5,804 bases of DNA from Sulfurimonas sp. (GTDB lineage: Bacteria > Campylobacterota > Campylobacteria > Campylobacterales > Sulfurimonadaceae), in the NCBI GenBank assembly GCA_027066935.1, contig JAMOMX010000429.1, positions 1-5,804 on the forward strand, in the 5' to 3' direction. Every line of letters begins with the position of its first letter. The stretch's first letter is position 1. The notes under the pieces were generated by a model. The model made no database searches, was not told the DNA's origin, and was given only the letters and a program-made list of their open reading frames with translations. A program made the position numbers and the translations under genes. Positions 1 through 4,944 of this stretch are shown in pieces.

Positions 1-169
1 TATTTTCATCTCTTTTATTTTCTTTGTTTTCAATGTCAGAGTTTACATTTAAAAATTTATCAATAGTTGTATTTCTTTTACACTCATTTGAGTATGGATT
101 AAAACCAGCATCTCTTAAAAGCTGTGCTTTTTCGATCCTTTGTTGAACGAATTTATTTTCAAAAGCCAA
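1..169 (-). CDS. lysS: Lysyl-tRNA synthetase, N-terminal part (cut by window edge)
   Basis: Partial gene: only the first 56 codons lie in the window and the rest runs off the left edge. The translation begins MAFENKFVQQRIEKAQLLRD and continues with GFNPY around residues 22-26, the pattern expected at the start of bacterial class II LysRS (helix with QQRxEK, then G-x-NPY). The enzyme charges tRNA-Lys with lysine using ATP in the cytoplasm. The catalytic domain is not visible here. The start is TTG at 167-169: an AAGGAA ribosome binding site lies 5 bases upstream, an in-frame TAA sits just before it, and no ATG follows in frame nearby. It follows fur by 26 bases with no room for a clear promoter, so it is probably co-transcribed. 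The fur-lysS order is also known from Campylobacter jejuni (established knowledge). Identity rests on the N-terminus and context only. Confidence 0.82.
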   Translation of the reverse strand, partial: MAFENKFVQQRIEKAQLLRDAGFNPYSNECKRNTTIDKFLNVNSDIENKENKRDEN

Positions 170-174
170 TATAT

Positions 175-180
175 TTCCTT
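175..180 (-). promoter_or_regulatory. Ribosome binding site deciding the lysS TTG start
   Basis: On the minus strand the sequence AAGGAA is followed by five bases (atata) and then TTG. This is the only strong Shine-Dalgarno match in the fur-lysS gap, and it supports the non-ATG start. Confidence 0.75.
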
Positions 181-195
181 AGTTAGTTTGTTTAT

Positions 196-672
196 TTATT
201 TTGTTTGACAATCTTTACAGATTCCATATATTTGCATAGAGTGGTCTAGCATCTTAAAGCCAAGTTTATCTGCTATTAGGTGTTGTTTTTTTTCTATTTG
301 TTCATCTACAAATTCTGTAATTTTTCCACAAGTGGTACATATTAGATGGTCATGATGATTTTTAGCACCAAGTTCATATTTTTTACCTTGCGCGCCAAAA
401 GATAAAGATGTAACCATTTTAGAATCTTCAAGTAGTGATAAAGTTCTATAAACAGTAGCTATACCTATTTTTAAATCTGAGTGTTTTTTTTGTAAAATAT
501 TGTGTAGTGATTCTGGAGTTAAATGTTCATCTGAATTATATAAACATTCCAGTATAACTTCACGCTGGATAGTAAATTTTAAGTTATTGTTTTTAAGTAA
601 TTCTTTAAAGTCAAGTAAAAGTTGATCATACTCAACTGTACGCTCTGTAAAGTTTGTTGTTATTTCTGACAT
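196..672 (-). CDS. fur: Ferric uptake regulator Fur
   Basis: 158-residue, full-length Fur-family repressor, a cytoplasmic dimer that binds DNA when loaded with iron(II) and controls iron uptake and storage genes. The N-terminal winged helix (about 10-95) includes FTIQREVIL and the recognition helix IGIATVYRTL (about 69-78). The C-terminal dimerisation domain carries HHDH at 106-109, a CxxC pair at C112/C115 and a second CxxC at C152/C155. These two pairs fit the structural zinc site of Fur. HHDHLIC, together with the close match to Campylobacter Fur, favours Fur over the zinc or peroxide paralogues Zur and PerR, although only experiment separates them fully. The ATG overlaps the cvpA stop by one base (TAATG), with GGAAGA six bases upstream, so translation is probably coupled. 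No promoter is apparent immediately before it, so expression likely comes from upstream in the operon. Confidence 0.95.
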   Translation of the reverse strand: MSEITTNFTERTVEYDQLLLDFKELLKNNNLKFTIQREVILECLYNSDEHLTPESLHNILQKKHSDLKIGIATVYRTLSLLEDSKMVTSLSFGAQGKKYELGAKNHHDHLICTTCGKITEFVDEQIEKKQHLIADKLGFKMLDHSMQIYGICKDCQTK

Positions 673-1322
673 TACTTATCTTCCACTTTAGTTTTATTTT
701 GATCAAATTGTTCTTGAATTTTTTCTTTTACTTCTTTTACTATTTTTAGTGATTCTTTATTGATAAGCTTATCAGTTTTTTCTTCAATTAACTTAGTAGT
801 TTCACTTATAGTCATGTTCACATCATTTGCTATCTCTGTAGGATCTACTTTCATTATTACAGAACCACTTTTTTCAAATATAGGAAATAATATACTATTT
901 TCCATAATAGAATCAACAGTACCTCTTAATGCTTGAATATTGTAAACAGCATGAACAATAACAGCAGTTATTAAAAAGAACTTACCTGCGCCAAATATAA
1001 ACCCGAGCATTCTATCAAAAACTCCAAGCCCACTTATTTTTACAAGTTTTTTGAACATTGATCCAACAAGAATCATTATTAGCCAAAATATACCAAGTGT
1101 TACTAAAAAACCAGTAAAAGAAATTGCGCCTTGATTGGCAAAGTTAAAAATTAAATCATTTAAAAAATTTCCAACTTCTAGTCCAAATCTAGATGCTATA
1201 AATATACCACCTATAATTCCAATTAAGCCAAATAACTCTTTGAAAAAACCGTTTAAAATTCCTTTTAACCCTAAGAGCAAGATTATAATTGACGCTACTA
1301 TGTCAAAGTAGTTAAATTCCAT
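672..1322 (-). CDS. cvpA: CvpA family inner-membrane protein
   Basis: 216-residue membrane protein. Four hydrophobic segments are visible at about 5-25, 28-45, 67-90 and 103-127. The G-x-x-R-(x)n-G-x-x-x-G-x-x-K pattern (GLGVFDRMLGFIFGAGK, 98-114) is characteristic of CvpA, first described as needed for colicin V production in E. coli; no colicin genes are seen here. After the last membrane segment there is a charged, helical, probably soluble tail of about 90 residues (128-216), longer than in many CvpA proteins. The biochemical role of the family is poorly defined; envelope homeostasis is often suggested. The start overlaps the end of the upstream GGDEF gene by 11 bases and the stop overlaps fur by one, so it is an internal member of a coupled operon. 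In C. jejuni a CvpA homologue also precedes fur (recalled knowledge). Confidence 0.85.
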   Translation of the reverse strand: MEFNYFDIVASIIILLLGLKGILNGFFKELFGLIGIIGGIFIASRFGLEVGNFLNDLIFNFANQGAISFTGFLVTLGIFWLIMILVGSMFKKLVKISGLGVFDRMLGFIFGAGKFFLITAVIVHAVYNIQALRGTVDSIMENSILFPIFEKSGSVIMKVDPTEIANDVNMTISETTKLIEEKTDKLINKESLKIVKEVKEKIQEQFDQNKTKVEDK

Positions 1323-2238
1323 CTTCTGCTAACTCCAATGTTAATTGATCTTTTCCATTATTTTTTGATTTATAGAGTGCATTATCTGCTCTAGCAATAA
1401 ATGAATCGGTTGTATCGCTAAGTTTAAATTTAGTTACACCGATACTTGCAGTAACACTAATGTTTTTCCCCATATATATGAGATTGTTGTTTCTTATAAG
1501 TTTTAGTATTCTATTTCCTATATCAACTGAGCATTTTTCACCAAGTCTATTTAAGATAATTACGAACTCTTCTCCACCAAATCTAAATATTTTATCTCCA
1601 TCTCGAAGTGTCTTCTTTAAAACATTTGATATATATATCAATATTTTATCTCCAGCAATATGTCCAAAAGAATCATTTATCTTTTTGAAGTTATCAATAT
1701 CAAGTATCAACATGTATGTATCATAACTAGTAGTAGCATTTGAGCATAAGTCAGCCAGGTAAGTATTTAATGAGCCTCTGTTATAAACTTTTGTTAATGA
1801 ATCTATAGTAGATTTTTTTTCTAAAGTTTGTACTAGTTGAGTTAATTCGGAAATGACATTATTTGCGCGATTTACTTCATCAAGCATATAAGTATGAATC
1901 TCTGTAAATTTACTTGATAACTTTGGAATATTTATATTATCACCTGTACATTCTATTAGAGTGTCTGCATGAATTTGTGAAAGTTCAGAAAATTTAAAAC
2001 TTGTTTTTTCATACGAATTTAAACATTGATTAGCAATCTCATTGAACTCTTTTTGAAGTATATTTTTTGATTTTTGATATGAATCTAGGTCATATTTAGA
2101 TACTCCAGATATAAGTGATGCTGAGTTTAAAAGAAAATCAGAAAGATTTTCTTTTGTTATATCATCATTATTTGCAATTAAATCATTGAGACTAGTGCAC
2201 ATATCTTTTATTAGTGACTTTAATTCAGTTTGAGACAT
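1312..2238 (-). CDS. GGDEF-domain diguanylate cyclase, soluble
   Basis: 308-residue protein, likely making cyclic di-GMP from two GTP. The GGDEF domain spans about 140-300. DSLTKVYNR (146-154) opens it, LDIDNFKKINDSFGH (179-193) gives the metal and nucleotide loop, and the active-site loop is GGEEF at 221-225, an active variant. RDGD at 212-215 lies exactly five residues before it and fits the RxxD product-inhibition site (I-site), so feedback control by c-di-GMP is expected. SIGVTKF (265-271) and ADNALYKSKNNGKD (284-297) close the domain. The first 140 residues are helical, with no membrane segment or signal peptide and no sensor domain I recognise (no PAS, GAF or receiver motif); the end of this region (about 120-142) may be a coiled-coil linker. 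It is the first gene of the cvpA-fur-lysS operon. Its ribosome binding site is weak (AGATT in an A-rich leader). Confidence 0.92.
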   Translation of the reverse strand: MSQTELKSLIKDMCTSLNDLIANNDDITKENLSDFLLNSASLISGVSKYDLDSYQKSKNILQKEFNEIANQCLNSYEKTSFKFSELSQIHADTLIECTGDNINIPKLSSKFTEIHTYMLDEVNRANNVISELTQLVQTLEKKSTIDSLTKVYNRGSLNTYLADLCSNATTSYDTYMLILDIDNFKKINDSFGHIAGDKILIYISNVLKKTLRDGDKIFRFGGEEFVIILNRLGEKCSVDIGNRILKLIRNNNLIYMGKNISVTASIGVTKFKLSDTTDSFIARADNALYKSKNNGKDQLTLELAEDGI

Positions 2239-2276
2239 TAATTAATCTTTTTTTTAAATATATTATCATTAGTGCA

Positions 2277-2282
2277 ATTATA
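2277..2282 (-). promoter_or_regulatory. Predicted -10 of the GGDEF-cvpA-fur-lysS operon
   Basis: A perfect TATAAT on the minus strand lies 38 bases before the GGDEF start codon. No good -35 hexamer is visible at the usual distance, which is normal for Campylobacterota sigma-70 promoters: these rely on the -10 and AT-rich periodicity. The sequence just upstream of the -10 holds the palindrome at 2287-2298. Confidence 0.5.
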
Positions 2283-2286
2283 CTAC

Positions 2287-2298
2287 ATAAAGCTTTAT
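2287..2298. repeat. 12-base perfect palindrome, possible operator
   Basis: ATAAAGCTTTAT is a perfect inverted repeat without spacer. It lies four bases upstream of the minus-strand TATAAT, in the -35/-10 spacer of that promoter, and about 33 bases upstream of the aroG -10. The position would suit a regulator of the minus-strand operon, but AT-rich palindromes of this size can occur by chance. No cognate regulator is identified. Confidence 0.35.
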
Positions 2299-2330
2299 AG
2301 AGAATAAACTCTAATTTAGGAACTTTTGTG

Positions 2331-2336
2331 TAAAAT
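2331..2336 (+). promoter_or_regulatory. Predicted -10 of the DAHP synthase gene
   Basis: TAAAAT, preceded by TTTTGTG, lies 30 bases before the ATG at 2367. This implies a 5' leader of roughly 20-25 bases ending in the AAGGT ribosome binding site at 2355-2359. There is no clear -35 box. No leader peptide, attenuator or riboswitch fits in the short spacer. Confidence 0.4.
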
Positions 2337-2366
2337 ACTAAAAAATATAATTTTAAGGTACTAAAC

Positions 2367-3716
2367 ATGGGCACTTGGACACCAGACAGCTGGAGAAATA
2401 AACCAATCTTACAACAACCAACTTATCCAAATCAAAATGAATTAGATAAAGCGTTAAAAGAGTTAAAATCTTACCCACCACTTGTATTTGCAGGTGAAGC
2501 TAGAAGATTAAAAGAACAACTTGCAGATGTAGTAAATGGGGAAGCTTTTTTACTTCAAGGTGGTGATTGTGCTGAGAGTTTTAGCGAATTTCATGCAAAC
2601 AATATTCGTGATACTTTTAAAGTTTTAATGCAAATGGCTGTAGTTATGACTTACTCTGCTGGTGTTCCAGTTGTTAAAGTTGGTCGTTTAGCTGGTCAGT
2701 TTGCTAAACCTCGTTCTTCAAATACTGAAACATTTGATGGTATAGAGTTAGATTCTTATCGTGGTGATATTATTAATGGTGTTGATTTTACAAAAGAAGC
2801 CCGTGTACCAAATCCTAAAAGAATGATACAAGCTTACAATCAAGCATCAGCTACTCAAAATCTACTTCGTGCGTTTGCTACTGGTGGTATGGCTGATCTG
2901 CATCAAGTTCATAGTTGGAATTTGGATTTTGCACATAAGAGTGAAGTGAGTGAACAGTATGAGAAATTGGCTCAAGAGATTGAGCGTTCACTTAAGTTTA
3001 TGAAAGCATGTGGAATTACATCTAAAACATATAGAAACCTTCGTGAGACTGATTTTTATACATCACACGAAGCGTTATTATTACCTTATGAAGAAGCGTT
3101 TACTAGAAAAGATTCACTTACAGGTGAGTGGTACAATACGGCAGCTCATATGGTTTGGATTGGTGATAGGACTCGTCAACTTGATGGTGCTCACATTGAG
3201 TATATGAAAGGTATTAATAACCCTATTGGAATTAAAGCTGGTCCAACGATGAGTCCTGAAGATTTAATAAAACTATGTAATACACTAAATCCTAAAAATG
3301 AAGCTGGTCGTTTAAATATAATTGTTCGTATGGGTGCTGATAAAGTTGGTGATGGTATGCCTAAACTTATTCGTGCTATTGAAGCTGAGGGGATGAAAGT
3401 TGTATGGTCTTGTGACCCAATGCATGGAAATACAATAAAATCTTCAAATAATTATAAAACGCGTCCAGTAGATGCTATTCTTACAGAGATGAAACAATTT
3501 TTCCAAGTTCATAAAGCTGAGGGAACTTATGGTGGTGGTGTTCACTTAGAGATGACTGGTAAAAATGTAACTGAGTGTATAGGTGGTAGTTTTACTGTAA
3601 CAGAGGAAGATTTAAGTTCTCGCTACCATACTCACTGTGACCCAAGACTAAATGCTGATCAATCTTTAGAGTTAGCGTTTTTAATAGCAGATACTTTAAA
3701 AGAAGCAAGAAAATAG
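2367..3716 (+). CDS. 3-deoxy-7-phosphoheptulonate (DAHP) synthase, class II
   Basis: 449-residue enzyme that condenses phosphoenolpyruvate with erythrose 4-phosphate to DAHP, the first step of the shikimate pathway to aromatic amino acids. It belongs to the class II (plant-like, AroA-II) family. Family signatures seen include FLLQGGDCAESF (61-72), GRLAGQFAKPRS (106-117), GDRTRQLDGAH (266-276), PIGIKAGPTMSPEDL (286-300), and ECIGG (403-407). Residues matching the metal ligands known for the Mycobacterium tuberculosis enzyme are C68, H353 (DPMHGNT), E395 (HLEMTG) and D425 (HCDPRLN), so it should be active. The length fits the compact bacterial form, which starts near TWTPDSWR and lacks the longer N-terminal regulatory extension of the mycobacterial protein. 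The ATG has AAGGT seven bases upstream. It appears to be a single-gene transcript, divergent from the fur operon and convergent with the Fic gene. It may be named aroG, aroF or aroH by different annotators. Confidence 0.96.
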   Translation: MGTWTPDSWRNKPILQQPTYPNQNELDKALKELKSYPPLVFAGEARRLKEQLADVVNGEAFLLQGGDCAESFSEFHANNIRDTFKVLMQMAVVMTYSAGVPVVKVGRLAGQFAKPRSSNTETFDGIELDSYRGDIINGVDFTKEARVPNPKRMIQAYNQASATQNLLRAFATGGMADLHQVHSWNLDFAHKSEVSEQYEKLAQEIERSLKFMKACGITSKTYRNLRETDFYTSHEALLLPYEEAFTRKDSLTGEWYNTAAHMVWIGDRTRQLDGAHIEYMKGINNPIGIKAGPTMSPEDLIKLCNTLNPKNEAGRLNIIVRMGADKVGDGMPKLIRAIEAEGMKVVWSCDPMHGNTIKSSNNYKTRPVDAILTEMKQFFQVHKAEGTYGGGVHLEMTGKNVTECIGGSFTVTEEDLSSRYHTHCDPRLNADQSLELAFLIADTLKEARK

Positions 3717-3733
3717 TATTTATACCAATCCCC

Positions 3734-3764
3734 ATTTAGATGTCAAAGTAGTTGGCATCTAAAT
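3734..3764. terminator. Hairpin between convergent genes, probable bidirectional terminator
   Basis: The left arm at 3734-3746 pairs with the right arm at 3752-3764 over 13 positions (one G-U on the plus-strand RNA), with loop AGTAG. It starts 18 bases after the DAHP synthase stop, and its right arm contains the TAG stop of the Fic gene (3759-3761). Neither side has a run of T residues, so it is not a textbook intrinsic terminator. The location between two converging genes is the main argument for termination. Confidence 0.5.
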
Positions 3765-4502
3765 ATTAAATCCAAGAACATAAAAATATGGCTCAAAACT
3801 TTCTTCAACAACCTTACAAACAAGTTCTAAAAATGGCTCATAGTTTTGAGTAGTATGTGCAGTATCTAGTGCTTTATAGTATTCAAGTCTATTTTCTACT
3901 TTAATGATGGCTGGAGGAAAACCATGCTTGATAAGTTCTAAGTTCATAAGTAGTCTTGCTGTCCTACCATTACCATCTACAAATGGATGGATCCCTACAA
4001 AGTCAACATGTACTCTTGTTGCTAGCTCTATTGGGTGAAGAGTTGAATGCTCTTTTTTGTACCACTCTATAAACTCTTGCATCTTAACAGGTACTTCAAC
4101 TGCTTGTGGTGGCTTATGTTCAGCTCCACTTATGATAACATTTATCTCTCTATATTTTCCAGCATTAGAGGCATCAATATTTTTTAAAATGAGCGCGTGA
4201 ATGGATTTAATATCATGCTGATTAAGAAGTTCATTCTGTTTTACAAGTTCTTCTACAAACAAGATAGCTTCTTTATGGTTGATAGCCTCAAAATGTTCTC
4301 GTAGGTTCTTGCCACCAATAGTGATACCCTCTAGTACTACTTTAGTTTCTTGAAGTGTAAGAGTATTTCCCTCTATAGCATTTGAGTTAAATGTCCACTT
4401 GAGTATTAAATCTTCATGAAGATTTTTTAACACTTCAGGAGATAATGGTCTATGTTGATCTAGTTTGTCTTTAAGTGTATCAAGTTTAGAAAAGTCCATC
4501 AT
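3759..4502 (-). CDS. Fic-domain protein AMPylator, class II with N-terminal inhibitory helix
   Basis: 247-residue Fic-family protein, expected to transfer AMP from ATP to a hydroxyl side chain of a target protein. The catalytic motif HPFVDGNGRTAR (172-183) is complete, with H172 as general base, D176 for metal and the arginines for phosphate binding. SNAIEG (40-45) fits the inhibitory motif (S/T)xxxE(G/N), placing it in class II, where E44 would block productive ATP binding until relieved. GKYRE (115-119) and the flap around 125-141 are also typical. The protein ends soon after the Fic core, with no winged-helix tail as in many Fic regulators. No separate antitoxin gene is adjacent. The start is uncertain: ATGATG gives two possible starts, and GGA upstream is better spaced for the second (4499). 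The target is unknown. The gene appears intact. Confidence 0.9.
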   Translation of the reverse strand: MMDFSKLDTLKDKLDQHRPLSPEVLKNLHEDLILKWTFNSNAIEGNTLTLQETKVVLEGITIGGKNLREHFEAINHKEAILFVEELVKQNELLNQHDIKSIHALILKNIDASNAGKYREINVIISGAEHKPPQAVEVPVKMQEFIEWYKKEHSTLHPIELATRVHVDFVGIHPFVDGNGRTARLLMNLELIKHGFPPAIIKVENRLEYYKALDTAHTTQNYEPFLELVCKVVEESFEPYFYVLGFNI

Positions 4503-4526
4503 TTAGTCCATTATATTTTATACGAT

Positions 4527-4535
4527 ATTGTAGCA
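4527..4535 (-). promoter_or_regulatory. Predicted extended -10 promoter of the Fic gene
   Basis: TGCTACAAT on the minus strand matches the extended -10 form TGnTAnAAT and lies 24 bases before the Fic start codon. A second AT-rich -10-like stretch (TATAAAATATAAT) follows but is too close to the start for a usual leader. Confidence 0.4.
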
Positions 4536-4563
4536 TTATTTTCTTATTCAAAATATGGTTGTT

Positions 4564-4845
4564 TCATACTAAATCAAAACCGCTACTTTTCATAAATTTT
4601 AAAACTTTTAACTGCTTTTCTTTTTGTTCAAATTTTCTTTCCAAAAGCTCTTCCATTTGGGTTTGATAGTTTTTTAAAATTCAAGTTTGTATATCTCAAA
4701 TTGTGGATTGTATTTTTAAAAACTTTTCTTTTACATTCTCTATTTTAAGTTTTAAATCATTAGGAGAGTCTATATCTGCAAAACTAGAAATATCAGACTC
4801 TTCTATTTGGTTTAGGTAAAGAAGAAAATAGAATTTACGAAGCAC
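4564..4845 (-). pseudogene. Degenerate reading frame of unknown family, interrupted by two TGA codons
   Basis: On the minus strand, one continuous frame reads from a GTG at 4845 (or from an edge lost earlier) through LRKFYFLLYLNQIEESDIS and a lysine- and glutamate-rich helical stretch. It meets TGA at 4696-4698 and again at 4681-4683, continues in the same frame as ILKNYQTQMEELLERK and a coiled-coil-like stretch, and ends GFDLV before TGA at 4564-4566. Composition resembles real coding sequence on both sides of the stops, and no frameshift is needed. It stops 61 bases before the Fic ATG on the same strand. There is no credible ribosome binding site at the GTG. I do not recognise the family; it looks like the C-terminal remnant of a larger lost gene. 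Chance open frame in AT-rich DNA remains possible. Confidence 0.35.
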
Positions 4846-4920
4846 TCATCGCTAAAATTACACTTTCAATCAAAAAGAATTGGGTTTTATGTGCAAAAGT
4901 TGAGTAAATTATTTTAACTT

Positions 4921-4926
4921 TATAAA
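4921..4926 (+). promoter_or_regulatory. Weak candidate -10 for the MscS-like gene
   Basis: TATAAA lies 18 bases before the ATG at 4945, with TTGAGT at 4900-4905 as a possible -35 but only 15 bases away. The distance to the ATG would leave a very short leader, and the AAAAGG motif (4928-4933) overlaps this zone as a ribosome binding site 11 bases from the ATG. Low certainty. Confidence 0.2.
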
Positions 4927-4944
4927 TAAAAGGTAAAATACCAC

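Larger units (their letters stand above)
4503..4944. other. 442-base gap without an intact gene
   Basis: This stretch separates the Fic gene from the membrane channel gene; both genes read away from it. It holds the Fic promoter near 4530, the degenerate minus-strand frame at 4564-4845, and an overlapping plus-strand open stretch at 4788-4907 without a good start that ends KKNWVLCAKVE. Near the right end AT-rich DNA with TATAAA at 4921-4926 may serve as the promoter of the downstream gene. No tRNA, repeat array, IS end or riboswitch is visible. Confidence 0.6.

Noticed and set aside
672..1322. Colicin/microcin production locus suggested by CvpA
   Set aside because: CvpA homologues are widespread housekeeping membrane proteins; no bacteriocin, immunity or export gene is seen in the window.
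1460..1726. Plus-strand open frame of 88 codons
   Set aside because: It lies wholly within the GGDEF gene on the opposite strand, covering the conserved active-site region; its translation has no family features and no ribosome binding site.
3010..3207. Plus-strand open frame of 65 codons
   Set aside because: It is out of frame inside the well-conserved DAHP synthase gene and explained as a shadow frame.
3759..4502. Fic toxin-antitoxin (Doc/Phd or VbhT/VbhA type) module
   Set aside because: No small antitoxin gene is adjacent, and the inhibitory motif is within the Fic protein itself, which fits class II autoinhibition.
4564..4656. Short minus-strand ORF of 30 codons beginning MEELLERKFEQ
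   Set aside because: It has an ATG but no clear ribosome binding site, and is simply the last piece of the interrupted frame at 4564-4845. Treated as part of that remnant rather than a separate gene.
4564..4845. Recoding of TGA (as Trp or selenocysteine) in the interrupted frame
   Set aside because: Intact neighbours use the standard code with TGG for tryptophan, no selenocysteine insertion-type context is evident, and two TGAs plus a terminal TGA fit decay better.
4896..4921. Inverted repeat AAAGTT...AACTTT before the MscS-like gene
   Set aside because: The stem is weak, depends on G-U pairs, has no T-run, and could easily arise in AT-rich DNA.
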